A DNA stretch of 64,000 nt, taken from positions 558,001 to 622,000 of the forward strand of contig NZ_JAAOIZ010000002.1 of NCBI RefSeq assembly GCF_013184525.1. The letters run 5' to 3'. A model generated the notes under the pieces. It did no database searches and was not told the origin of the DNA. It was given only the letters and a program-made list of their open reading frames with translations. Positions 55,009 to 63,483 of this stretch are shown here, one piece after another. A program made the translations under genes and the position numbers. Position 1 is the first letter of the stretch, and each line of letters opens with the position of its first letter. This DNA is from Chryseobacterium sp. LAM-KRS1. GTDB lineage: Bacteria; Bacteroidota; Bacteroidia; Flavobacteriales; Weeksellaceae.

Positions 55009-55776
55009 ATGCCTTGGAATCCTGACATTTACAATCAATTTAAAAATATACGTTTCAAACCTTTTTTCGACCTTGCGGAACTCATTACCGGGGAAACGCC
55101 GATGAAGGCCATAGATTTAGGTTGTGGGACGGGAGAACAAACGGCTATTCTCACAGAAAAATTTCCCCAAGCCGAGTTTATCGGAATCGACTCCTCTCCG
55201 GAAATGCTTGAAAAATCCAAGACCCTGGAAAATGACCGGCTTCATTTCAGAATGTCCACCACGGAAGAGATGCTCACGAGTGATGAAACCTGGGACCTTA
55301 TTTTCAGCAATGCAGCCCTTCAGTGGTCTGATGATCACCCTCAGTTATTCCCCAAGCTGATCTCAAAACTTAAAACAAACGGACAGGTCGCCATCCAGAT
55401 GCCTTACCAACCGGGAAACACCCTGAACAAGATCTTAACGGCTCTTGCCGGGGAAGAACCTTTTAAAAGCTATTTACAGGGATGGAACCGGCCTTCTGCA
55501 GTGCTCACAATAGATGAATATGCTCAGATCTTATTCGAGAATGGAATTGAAGAATTAAATCTTTTTCAAAAAGTGTATCCTATCATTGCGGAAGATCATG
55601 ATACTTTGTTCAATTTTATTTCCGGTTCCGCTTTAATCCCCTATCTGGAAAGGCTGGATGAAGAACAGCAAAAAGAATTTACCCACGAGTTTAAAGCCCT
55701 CATTGCTACAAGTTTCCCCAAGCTTCCTGCCATTTATGCATTTAAAAGAATCTTACTCTATGGAAGAAAAAAATAA
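55009..55776 (+). CDS. tam: Trans-aconitate 2-methyltransferase
   Basis: A 255-residue SAM-dependent methyltransferase. The opening W-N-P-D-I-Y-N-Q-F and motif I (D-L-G-C-G-T-G-E-Q-T) match Tam, as do F-S-N-A-A-L-Q-W-S and Q-M-P. Tam methylates trans-aconitate, a toxic aconitase by-product, in the cytoplasm. The end overlaps the GNAT gene start by 17 bases, so they form a two-gene operon. Confidence 0.9.
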   Translation: MPWNPDIYNQFKNIRFKPFFDLAELITGETPMKAIDLGCGTGEQTAILTEKFPQAEFIGIDSSPEMLEKSKTLENDRLHFRMSTTEEMLTSDETWDLIFSNAALQWSDDHPQLFPKLISKLKTNGQVAIQMPYQPGNTLNKILTALAGEEPFKSYLQGWNRPSAVLTIDEYAQILFENGIEELNLFQKVYPIIAEDHDTLFNFISGSALIPYLERLDEEQQKEFTHEFKALIATSFPKLPAIYAFKRILLYGRKK

Positions 55777-56233
55777 CGAGCTCAATTTACGCAAAGTAAC
55801 ATTCGGCGATTTAAAGACGGTTATAGAAATGCTGGCTGATGATGTACTGGGAAAAAACAGAGAAGAAGTTTCGAATCCCCTGAACGAACAATATATCTCA
55901 GCCTTCAGAAGCATCGAACAAAACCCTTATCAGGATTTACTGGTTCTGGTCAATCGGGATGATGAGATCTTGGGAACCCTACAGGTCACGTACCTTCAAT
56001 ACCTCAACCACAAAGGAAGTAAACGTGCATTAATCGAATCTGTGCGTATCCATTCGTCGATGCGGGGAAAGGGTTTGGGTGAAAAAATGTTTCACCTGGT
56101 GATTCAACGGGCTAAAGAAAACGGAGCTGATGTCGTACAGCTGATGTCGGATAAAACAAGAACTGAGGCACTCAGGTTTTATAAAAAGCTTGGATTCACC
56201 GCTTCCCACGAAGGCTTTAAAATGAAAATTTAA
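55760..56233 (+). CDS. GNAT family N-acetyltransferase
   Basis: A 157-residue acetyltransferase from the ATG at 55760 (M-E-E-K-N-N-E-L-N-L-R-K), chosen because domain homology starts here; in-frame codons from 55658 lie wholly inside tam. The acetyl-CoA site is S-S-M-R-G-K-G-L-G-E-K-M-F, and Y-K-K-L-G-F ends the fold. The acceptor is unknown. It overlaps tam by 17 bases and is presumably co-translated. The following 238 bases show no gene. Confidence 0.9.
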   Translation: MEEKNNELNLRKVTFGDLKTVIEMLADDVLGKNREEVSNPLNEQYISAFRSIEQNPYQDLLVLVNRDDEILGTLQVTYLQYLNHKGSKRALIESVRIHSSMRGKGLGEKMFHLVIQRAKENGADVVQLMSDKTRTEALRFYKKLGFTASHEGFKMKI

Positions 56234-56471
56234 AATAAATCCGAAACTTTATAATTATCGTATATGCTTATGGGACACCGTATTAAAAAATAAATTAAAT
56301 CAAAAGACAAAAATATTTTAAAACAGATGCAAGATTTTCGGATTACCGGATTTAAGATATAAACCAACTAATGTTACTTCGAAACCTGCTTTGGTATGGG
56401 CTTTGAACAAGAAAACAATATAATAAAAACAAGGTAAAAAACTTAAAATAATAACAAAAAGCTATCATACA

Positions 56472-56813
56472 ATGAAAAAAATACTAGCATTAGCGATTTT
56501 AACATTAGGAATATTCAACATGACCAGTTGTACGGCAAAGCCATCCGCACAGTCAGGAGATCAGGAAAAAGATATGACGATCGAAGCAAAAGGAAAGATC
56601 ACGAAAATTGAAAATGGAAAAGACGGCTATATGGCCACCATTCAGGATGCTGACGGGAAAGAATACGTGGCAACGATCAGTATTGTGAACCTTCAGAAAA
56701 GCGGCAGTACCTACAAACGTTATGAAGTAGGTGATTCGATCTATGTAAAAGGCCCTTCCTGGAAAGATGATCAGGGCAAAGTATATATCAAGGCTGAACA
56801 GCTTAAACAATAA
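56472..56813 (+). CDS. Small lipoprotein with OB-fold-like domain
   Basis: A 113-residue lipoprotein: lipobox N-M-T-S-C after M-K-K-I-L-A-L-A-I-L. After a charged linker, ~75 residues form strands (A-K-G-K-I-T-K-I-E-N-G, E-V-G-D-S-I-Y-V-K-G) like an OB-type barrel. Function unknown. It is monocistronic with a strong terminator. Confidence 0.82.
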   Translation: MKKILALAILTLGIFNMTSCTAKPSAQSGDQEKDMTIEAKGKITKIENGKDGYMATIQDADGKEYVATISIVNLQKSGSTYKRYEVGDSIYVKGPSWKDDQGKVYIKAEQLKQ

Positions 56814-56845
56814 AGCAACCATTTTTTTAATAATTCTCTATCATG

Positions 56846-56879
56846 ATATCCTTCAAAAAAAATTTGAAGGATATTTTTT
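56846..56879 (+). terminator. Terminator of the small lipoprotein gene
   Basis: A 12-bp perfect stem, ATATCCTTCAAA with TTTGAAGGATAT, around a 5-A loop and followed by TTTTT. Confidence 0.88.
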
Positions 56880-57104
56880 GATGATCAGATCCAGGCCAAT
56901 ACGCTCTGCATAGTAAATATACAGATAATTAGATGACATAAATAAATAGAATAGATATTAACCATAATCCAACACAACCCTTTCAGTACTAGATTCCAAA
57001 CACTTACACCTATAAAATACATCCCACAAAAGTGACTAAAATATTATTTATGCCATAATATTTCCTAAATTAGTGACAACTAATAACCATCAAAACTCAA
57101 ATTT

Positions 57105-58277
57105 ATGAGAACATCACTATTATGCGTGAAAAATAGCATAGCAGCGGCTATGGTATTTCTAACGGGTATGGCTGGCGCCCAACAATGGCTGGTCAATGGA
57201 AACAGCGGAATTGCACCCAACAATTACGTAGGCACCGTAGACAGCAGAATTCTGTATCTGAGAACAAACGGCGCCACTTCAAATCCCAATCAGGCACTTC
57301 TGAATGAATTCGGTTCGTTTATCGTAGAAACAACGAATAATACCAATGCCTCAAAAGCCAAAGGAAGCATTATTGCGGGAATATCCAATACTTTGGGAGG
57401 CCAGGCCGGCAGCAGCATTGTTGGTGGATGGACCAATAACCTCAGTAATGCGGGAGGAGCTAATATCGTAGGCGGACAGGATAATGCTGTTTTGAACAAT
57501 GCCAGCAAATCGGTTGCACTGGGTTGGAAGAACATCATCAGGAACCATAATGAATTTGCACTAGGAGTGGGAATCGATCTTACCGAAGAGTATTCCGGAG
57601 GATTTGGAATCGACCTTGCAGCTACCGGTAACCGTTCATTCGTTATCGGAGCAGGAACCGGCGGAGCCAAGCTTACCAATACCATCCCCTATTCTATTAT
57701 GCTGGGAATGTCCGGTAATTCAACAATGCTGATCAAAGACCAGAGTGTAGGAATACGAACCAACGCCCCTACAGCTAATTTCCATACCGTAGGAACCGTA
57801 AGGCTTCAGGATCTGCCCGTAGGAAGCGGACGCGCATTGGTTGTGGATTCTAACGGCAACGTCATGGTATCCAACTCTATTCTCTCCAGAACGGCCCCTT
57901 CTGATGAAACTGTTCAAAAGCTTGAAGACCGTATCAAAACCCTTGAAAATACCGTTGAAGAACTCAAGCAACTTCTTGTAAGCAAAAATGCCATCACTGA
58001 TATTTCCCTTTCGGATGTCCCTTTCCTGGGGCAAAATGTCCCTAACCCGGCAAAGAATGAAACAAGTATCCGGTATTTTTTACCTCACCATATAAAAACC
58101 GCTTCACTGGACATCTACAATATTTCCGGACAGCTTATTAAATCTGTTCCTCTTCGTGAGAAGGGAAACGGAACGATACGACTTTCCGGATCAGAACTTC
58201 AGTCCGGCACTTATGTGTATAAAATGACAGCAGATGGCAAAGTAACTGATGCCAAAAAGCTTATCATACAGGATTAA
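57105..58277 (+). CDS. T9SS-sorted surface protein with YadA-head-like repeats
   Basis: A 390-residue protein with a signal peptide ending G-M-A-G-A-Q. Residues ~85-205 contain repeats of the G-G-x-x-N-x-x-x-x-A-x-x-S-x-x-x-G form (G-S-I-I-A-G-I-S-N-T-L-G-G, S-S-I-V-G-G-W-T-N-N). These resemble the left-handed coils of YadA/trimeric autotransporter heads. A V-G-I-R-T-N-A-P block and a coiled coil (V-Q-K-L-E-D-R-I-K-T-L-E-N) follow, as in the fibre proteins at 3538-8014. The C-terminus is a type A T9SS sorting domain (N-V-P-N-P-A-K-N-E-T ... K-K-L-I-I-Q-D). Likely an oligomeric surface fibre or adhesin; no partner genes. Confidence 0.85.
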   Translation: MRTSLLCVKNSIAAAMVFLTGMAGAQQWLVNGNSGIAPNNYVGTVDSRILYLRTNGATSNPNQALLNEFGSFIVETTNNTNASKAKGSIIAGISNTLGGQAGSSIVGGWTNNLSNAGGANIVGGQDNAVLNNASKSVALGWKNIIRNHNEFALGVGIDLTEEYSGGFGIDLAATGNRSFVIGAGTGGAKLTNTIPYSIMLGMSGNSTMLIKDQSVGIRTNAPTANFHTVGTVRLQDLPVGSGRALVVDSNGNVMVSNSILSRTAPSDETVQKLEDRIKTLENTVEELKQLLVSKNAITDISLSDVPFLGQNVPNPAKNETSIRYFLPHHIKTASLDIYNISGQLIKSVPLREKGNGTIRLSGSELQSGTYVYKMTADGKVTDAKKLIIQD

Positions 58278-58296
58278 ATTCTTGATATATTTTTTT

Positions 58297-58341
58297 CAAA
58301 AAAGCGGTCGCTGAGGTTATGCCTTCAACGACCGTTTTTTT
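58297..58341. terminator. Bidirectional terminator between convergent genes
   Basis: AAAAAAGCGGTCG ... CGACCGTTTTTTT with inner pairing GAGG/CCTT forms a long hairpin with an A-run on one side and T-run on the other. It serves the T9SS gene and the S9 peptidase gene, and its end reaches the latter's stop codon. Confidence 0.8.
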
Positions 58342-60553
58342 ATTTCTCTGTGTTTTTCAGATTTTCTTCGAAATACCGTCGGATTGTATCATTTACGTAG
58401 TCTTCATTTTCTATATCATGTCCTTTTCCGGGAACCAGGATGAGGTCATACCTTTTTCCGGCTTTCGTTAGCGCATCAATCATCCGGATGGTTGTTGAAA
58501 GCGGGGCATTTATATCGCTTGTTCCATGTATAAGAAGCAATTTACCTTTAAGGTTTGCGGCATGATGGGTATTCGTTCCCCATTCGTATCCTTCTTTATT
58601 ATCTTCCGGCAGTCCCATATAAGGTTCATTAATTTCTGCGCCTTCTGTCAGTTCACCCGGTGCCGAAGCAATGCCGACCTTGTATAGGTCAGGCGCCATC
58701 AGCATAGCCCGGATGGCAAAATAGCCACCCCATGAATGGCCGCAAATACCAACACGCTTCATGTCCATATAGGAATATTTTTCCCCAAGCTGCCTGAAAA
58801 CAGCCACACGATCTGCAATTTCATATCTTCCGATATTCCTGTAAACAGCATCCTGGAAAGCTTTGCTTCTTTCAACCGTTCCTCTTGTGTCCATCATTAC
58901 TGTGATATATCCCAGCTGAGCCAATGCCTGTGCCTGAACCGAAAGTGATGTTGTAGGCCCGAACCGATGCGGTACAATATTGATAAAAGGGCCGGCATAC
59001 ACCATTTCTACGACAGGATACTTTTTAGATGGATCGAAATCATAAGGTTTGTACATGATTCCATAAAGATCCGTAATTCCGTCAGCTGCCTTAGCTTTAA
59101 AAATTTCAGGAGCCCTGAACCCTATATTTTGCAGCTTGGTGATATCAGCCTGATGAACCTGTTGCAACCACTTTCCATCCGTCGTCCTGAGCTCAACGGC
59201 GGGAGCTGTATCCGGAGAGGAATGGGTATCCAGAAAATATTTCCCGGAAGGTGAAAACTGGGAATAGGTATGGATCCCGGGAGCGGGCGTTAATCTTTTA
59301 CCATTTTTTCCGTTAAGACCGACGCGATATACATTGGTAGAATACACTTCTTTTTCGGCATTCGCCGTGAAGTAAATCAGTCCTGATTTTTCATTCGTTC
59401 TGATCACTCCGGTGACCGGAAAATTTCCTGATGTCAGCTGGCGGACTAGTTTTCCATCCATACTATACAGGTAAAGATGTCTCCATCCGTCACGTTCCGA
59501 CATCCATATAAAAGAAGGGCGCTCCTTCAAAAGGGTGACCTGACGTTTCCAGTTGCCGGTCAGGAAATCCAACCCGGATACAAAGGTTTTAGCCTCTTCG
59601 CTCAGAATTGTCCTGCCTGCTCCGGTGTCAGGATTCGTGGCCAGAAACTCCAGTTTTTTCCCAAGACGGTCCAGGCGCATAAAAAGAATTTCTGAACCCT
59701 CCTGTGTCCATCCTACCGGAAATACATATTGGGGAATGCCGGAACCTTCTTTTATGGTAATCATCTTTCCGGAATCAATGTCCAGTACATAAAGTTCGGG
59801 AATTTCAATAGCCCCGCCTGTCTTTGCATACACAGTGTATGTCACAGATTCCTCAGGTTCCGAATAATCTATGACAGGCAAGTGATGAACCTTCCTTCCA
59901 TCAGACCTCTTCAACAGCAGCCTTTTACCGTCTTTTGACCAGCACCCATTCTCGACGGTCCAGGGATAATCATCCGTTCCGCCGGTAGTAAGCTGTTGTT
60001 CTTTTTGTCCGGAATGGCTAATCAGCCAGATATTGTGATCTTTCATAATAACAGATTGTTTTCCGTCGGGCGACATAATGCCTGCCAATGGCTGTGTTAC
60101 TTCTTCCTTTCCGTCAATTTTTAAGATCTTATAATCTCTCAGGTACAGTCTAAACTTTTTATGCTCAACAAAAAATTCCGCAGCATTATCATCCTCTACA
60201 AAAACAAAATCACTGAACGGTAACCCCTTATTTTCCGGTTCCTTATCTAACCATGGAGTGAGTGCTTTCCTTAAACGGTCCTGATCAAAAAAAGGACGCT
60301 TTGTATTGTGTTCCGGATCCACTTCATACACCATCGTATTTTCAGGAACTCCCACAGCAAACCAGAAGCGGCTTCCATCCTTGTACCAATGCGGAATAAT
60401 GTAGGTATCCCGGATCAGGGAATGGAACTTCAGATAATTCCTGTACCGGCCCTTGCTCGTTATGGTATCACTCACCTGTGCATGAGCAAAGGAAACCAGA
60501 AAAACGATCATAAGACCCACCTTCAGGATAGTATATTTACACAAAATTTTCAT
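58340..60553 (-). CDS. S9 family dipeptidyl peptidase (DPP IV-like), exported
   Basis: A 737-residue serine peptidase with a signal peptide (M-K-I-L-C-K-Y-T-I-L ... H-A-Q). The N-terminal ~450 residues are the DPP IV-type propeller (W-M-S-E-R-D-G-W-R-H-L-Y). The alpha/beta-hydrolase domain has nucleophile G-H-S-W-G-G (S607), Asp in G-T-S-D-I-N-A-P (~680) and His in P-G-K-G-H-D (~712). Enzymes of this type release X-Pro or similar dipeptides in the periplasm. It follows the MarR gene by 44 bases in the same direction, so MarR may regulate it. Confidence 0.93.
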   Translation of the reverse strand: MKILCKYTILKVGLMIVFLVSFAHAQVSDTITSKGRYRNYLKFHSLIRDTYIIPHWYKDGSRFWFAVGVPENTMVYEVDPEHNTKRPFFDQDRLRKALTPWLDKEPENKGLPFSDFVFVEDDNAAEFFVEHKKFRLYLRDYKILKIDGKEEVTQPLAGIMSPDGKQSVIMKDHNIWLISHSGQKEQQLTTGGTDDYPWTVENGCWSKDGKRLLLKRSDGRKVHHLPVIDYSEPEESVTYTVYAKTGGAIEIPELYVLDIDSGKMITIKEGSGIPQYVFPVGWTQEGSEILFMRLDRLGKKLEFLATNPDTGAGRTILSEEAKTFVSGLDFLTGNWKRQVTLLKERPSFIWMSERDGWRHLYLYSMDGKLVRQLTSGNFPVTGVIRTNEKSGLIYFTANAEKEVYSTNVYRVGLNGKNGKRLTPAPGIHTYSQFSPSGKYFLDTHSSPDTAPAVELRTTDGKWLQQVHQADITKLQNIGFRAPEIFKAKAADGITDLYGIMYKPYDFDPSKKYPVVEMVYAGPFINIVPHRFGPTTSLSVQAQALAQLGYITVMMDTRGTVERSKAFQDAVYRNIGRYEIADRVAVFRQLGEKYSYMDMKRVGICGHSWGGYFAIRAMLMAPDLYKVGIASAPGELTEGAEINEPYMGLPEDNKEGYEWGTNTHHAANLKGKLLLIHGTSDINAPLSTTIRMIDALTKAGKRYDLILVPGKGHDIENEDYVNDTIRRYFEENLKNTEK

Positions 60554-60597
60554 GGAATGGATTTTTATGTGGAACCTTACAATTCATCTGTATTGTT

Positions 60598-61029
60598 TCA
60601 GCTTCTGCAATTAACTGTAATCTTATTAACAAGCTTTCTCAGCAGTTCAATCTCCTCCGGAGAAATGCCTTCAACTGCTTTTTTCCTGTTTGCATTCACG
60701 ATGGGCTGAATATCGTTTAAAATATCTTTTCCCTCCCCGGTAAGGATGAGGTTAAACCGTCGTCTGTCTTCTTCAAAAGAATCTCTTTTCAAAAAATTCC
60801 TTTTCACTAATAGCTCGATAATGCGGGTTACCGAAGCATGATCTTTAAAAGCCCGCCTCGCAATATCTTTCTGGGCAATTCCCGGATTTTCATTAATTAT
60901 ACTCAGGACCAATCCCTGATCGATCGTAATGTCAAATCCCATGTCACTGATCTGCTTCTGGGCAAACTGACGATAAGATTTGATCGATTCCTCTATGCTG
61001 TAAAAAATAGTATATTCCGATTGAGCCAT
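60598..61029 (-). CDS. MarR family transcriptional regulator
   Basis: A 143-residue winged-helix regulator. The HTH region is G-I-A-Q-K-D-I-A-R-R-A-F-K-D-H-A-S-V-T-R-I-I, followed by the wing (E-E-D-R-R-R-F-N-L-I-L-T). Its own start is overlapped by a palindrome and promoter box, suggesting autoregulation. The S9 peptidase is the next gene. Confidence 0.92.
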   Translation of the reverse strand: MAQSEYTIFYSIEESIKSYRQFAQKQISDMGFDITIDQGLVLSIINENPGIAQKDIARRAFKDHASVTRIIELLVKRNFLKRDSFEEDRRRFNLILTGEGKDILNDIQPIVNANRKKAVEGISPEEIELLRKLVNKITVNCRS

Positions 61030-61058
61030 GATAAATTATTTAATTGACATAAATATAA

Positions 61059-61075
61059 TTGATATATCAAATATA
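61059..61075 (-). promoter_or_regulatory. Promoter box with overlapping operator for marR
   Basis: TTGATATATCAA (61059-61070) is a perfect 12-base palindrome. It overlaps the minus-strand -7 box TATATTTG (complement of 61068-61075), 30 bases ahead of the ATG. MarR proteins typically bind such sites. Confidence 0.6.
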
Positions 61076-61117
61076 TAAATAAAATGAATACCAGGTAAAA
61101 AAATATATAAAAATTTA

Positions 61118-61139
61118 AAAGCCTGCAGTAGCAGGCTTT
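61118..61139 (-). terminator. Terminator of the FAD monooxygenase gene
   Basis: AAAGCCTGC pairs with GCAGGCTTT around AGTA, followed on the minus strand by TTTTAAATTTTT. Confidence 0.8.
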
Positions 61140-61169
61140 ACACTGGGTTTATTATTATCCTTTTCGGGA

Positions 61170-62384
61170 CTATTCTCCATTCACCGGGTTTCCATACAAT
61201 ACTTCTCCACCTTCAAGAGACATGATAATGGCTTCGTTGCTGTATATTCTCATTGCATCTTCATAGTTTTCAATCGCTAAAGCAAGCTCCGTATTGCCGA
61301 AAACGGCTTCACCGATATTCGCTGTCAATAATGCGGCATCTCTGAATGCTGTATTGGCTCCTACTCCGCCGGCGGGGCTCATCGCATGCACTGCATCCCC
61401 TAAAGCCGTAACATTCCCGGACACCCATTTTTCTTTAGGCAATGAAGATCTGATCGGACCCATGACTAAAGACTGCTGATCCCCGAAGTCCAGGAGGGCT
61501 TTTAATTGGGGATGCCAATTATCGGTAACCCTTCGAATATGATTAAAAATCTCCTGTGAAGAAAGCGTATAGAAATCCTGCAAAGGCCATCCAAAAGCAG
61601 CCGGCTTTCCGATAAAGGCCCAATAGAAATAATCCTGCAACGGACTTAATGCATCCCATGAACTATTGTGTTTCGAAAAATCAAACTGCATCGCATCGGC
61701 AATTAATGAAAACTGATCTCCAAGAATCACAGAAGTCCCGGTCCGCAATTCAGCAGCAATTGCTTCGCGGTTTTCATCTGTTAGGAACGTCCTTCCGTAG
61801 ATGGTTATATTTCCGGTATTTACTTTTTGGTCTCCGCAACATTCAGTGCCGATCCGGGAATTTACGCCATCTGCCGCAATAACAAGATCAGCAGTATAAG
61901 TGCTTCCGTCAGCAAAAGAAAGCAATACTTCCCCGTTTTCCAGCCTGCAATAATCTGTTACCGCTTTTCCAAAATGGATCTGCTCTTCCAGGCCCTGTAT
62001 CAATATCTCCCGTAAAGTCAGCCGGTTGGGTTTCAGATCGGGAACTTCCCGGATGCCGTCACTCCAGGAATCAACCAGCTCTTTTCCTGTTTTTTCAAGA
62101 TGAGAAGTAAAAACTTTCAGTCCTTTGGTTCGCGCGGCACAAGTTTCCATAAATAGCTGATACAGCGATTCCGGAAGACAATCTTCCAGTGCCTGCCTGC
62201 CCTGCTCATTGATCCTGATCCGGTATCCCTGGGTTCGTGTGTTCATCGCTTCGTCCTTTTCAAAAAGGACACATTCGATTCCTTTCTTTTTCAGTCCCTG
62301 GGCTAGGCATAAACCTCCTAATCCTGCACCTGCAATAGCAATTCGTATTTGCTTCTGTACCGGTATTCTATTTATTGTATCCAT
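61170..62384 (-). CDS. FAD-dependent monooxygenase (PHBH-fold)
   Basis: A 404-residue flavoprotein hydroxylase. The FAD-binding GxGxxG motif is I-A-G-A-G-L-G-G-L-C, with the acid E in V-L-F-E-K-D. The DG motif is V-I-A-A-D-G-V-N-S-R-I-G and the GD motif G-D-A-V-H-A-M-S-P. Members hydroxylate aromatics or antibiotics (TetX is one relative). The substrate cannot be told. An AraC regulator lies just upstream in the same direction. Its own promoter box is at 62414-62421. Confidence 0.92.
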   Translation of the reverse strand: MDTINRIPVQKQIRIAIAGAGLGGLCLAQGLKKKGIECVLFEKDEAMNTRTQGYRIRINEQGRQALEDCLPESLYQLFMETCAARTKGLKVFTSHLEKTGKELVDSWSDGIREVPDLKPNRLTLREILIQGLEEQIHFGKAVTDYCRLENGEVLLSFADGSTYTADLVIAADGVNSRIGTECCGDQKVNTGNITIYGRTFLTDENREAIAAELRTGTSVILGDQFSLIADAMQFDFSKHNSSWDALSPLQDYFYWAFIGKPAAFGWPLQDFYTLSSQEIFNHIRRVTDNWHPQLKALLDFGDQQSLVMGPIRSSLPKEKWVSGNVTALGDAVHAMSPAGGVGANTAFRDAALLTANIGEAVFGNTELALAIENYEDAMRIYSNEAIIMSLEGGEVLYGNPVNGE

Positions 62385-62413
62385 CGTTCTCTTTTTTTAA
62401 TGATTGACGGATA

Positions 62414-62421
62414 CAAAATTA
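62414..62421 (-). promoter_or_regulatory. -7 box of the FAD monooxygenase gene
   Basis: Minus strand TAATTTTG (complement of CAAAATTA), about 30 bases ahead of the ATG. It matches TAnnTTTG. Confidence 0.5.
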
Positions 62422-62451
62422 TCGGGTAATACAGGGGATTCCTATAGCGGA

Positions 62452-63306
62452 TTAATGGTCTTTATGAGACAAATCTTTGTGATGGGACCTGAACTGAAGG
62501 GCAGTCATCCCTGTTCCTTTTTTGAAAAACCTCGAAAAATAAACAGGATCATCATAGCCTAATTCAACCGCGATCTGCTTAACGCTCATTTTCGTATAAA
62601 ACAAAAGCCGGCGGGCTTCCAGCAAGACCTCCTGCTGGATCCAGTAGCTGGCAGGATAGCCGGTTACTTCTTTAATCGCTTCGTTCAGATACAGAGGCGT
62701 AATGACAAGGGATTGTGCATATTGCTGTACCTGCTTGATCTTTTTAAAATTTTCTTTCACCAGTTTTTTGAACTGCCGGGTAATGGTATACTTCTGTCCG
62801 GTACTGGTCTGCTCCGAAACCTGAAATTTCATGATCTGGGAAACCATCATTCCAATAACCGATTCTACCAAAGACTGTTTCACGGAAACCGTATGCAAGC
62901 TATCCGTCTCATCGATCTTTTCGAGTATTCCCGGAATATCAAAGACGACATCCCTTTCATTAACCTCCACCGATTGGCGGATCCATTGGTAGGTTTCCAG
63001 AACTTCCCGGTAATGCTGAGGAATGGCTCCTGTGTCTACAAACAAAAACCAACCTTCCGTATCCTGCTGATGTACATACCGGTGAATCTGTCCCGGAGCT
63101 ACAAAACACAGGAAAGCTCCCTTCAAATCCAAAGTGTTGAAATCTACTTCAAGGGTAAAATCTCCTTTTTGCTGAAGGATAAACATATAATGATCGTCCC
63201 GGTGAATTCCGGTTTCCTTTTCAGATAAAACCGATAAAGGCATCAGCTTTATTCCAAAATCCTGCAGCTGGCGGTGATGAAGCGATATGTTGGAGTACTT
63301 TTCCAA
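62452..63306 (-). CDS. AraC family transcriptional regulator
   Basis: A 284-residue regulator with an N-terminal cupin-like half (Y-M-F-I-L-Q-Q-K-G-D-F-T-L-E-V) and C-terminal double HTH. The last helix block reads M-S-V-K-Q-I-A-V-E-L-G-Y-D-D-P-V-Y-F-S-R-F-F-K-K, the AraC signature. It lies upstream of the FAD monooxygenase gene in the same orientation and probably controls it. Confidence 0.93.
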   Translation of the reverse strand: MEKYSNISLHHRQLQDFGIKLMPLSVLSEKETGIHRDDHYMFILQQKGDFTLEVDFNTLDLKGAFLCFVAPGQIHRYVHQQDTEGWFLFVDTGAIPQHYREVLETYQWIRQSVEVNERDVVFDIPGILEKIDETDSLHTVSVKQSLVESVIGMMVSQIMKFQVSEQTSTGQKYTITRQFKKLVKENFKKIKQVQQYAQSLVITPLYLNEAIKEVTGYPASYWIQQEVLLEARRLLFYTKMSVKQIAVELGYDDPVYFSRFFKKGTGMTALQFRSHHKDLSHKDH

Positions 63307-63380
63307 GGGACCGGGTTGTGAAACTAAAGATAGTAATTATTAGAATAGATCCGGTTTTTTATGAATGGAAAATAAAAAAG

Positions 63381-63408
63381 AGAATGAAGAATGAAGAATG
63401 AAGAATGG
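63381..63408. repeat. Heptamer minisatellite
   Basis: Three copies of AGAATGA plus one variant AGAATGG in tandem, in the 177-base gap upstream of the AraC gene. Possibly variable in copy number between strains. No gene is seen in this gap. Confidence 0.6.
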
Positions 63409-63483
63409 AAAATTGAGAGTGTGTAGGATCGCTAAAAGATTTTTCCAGGCGAAATTGACTCAGATCAAATCCTGAACAATCTT

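Noticed and set aside
63381..63408. CRISPR-like short repeats
   Set aside because: The heptamer is directly tandem with no spacers.
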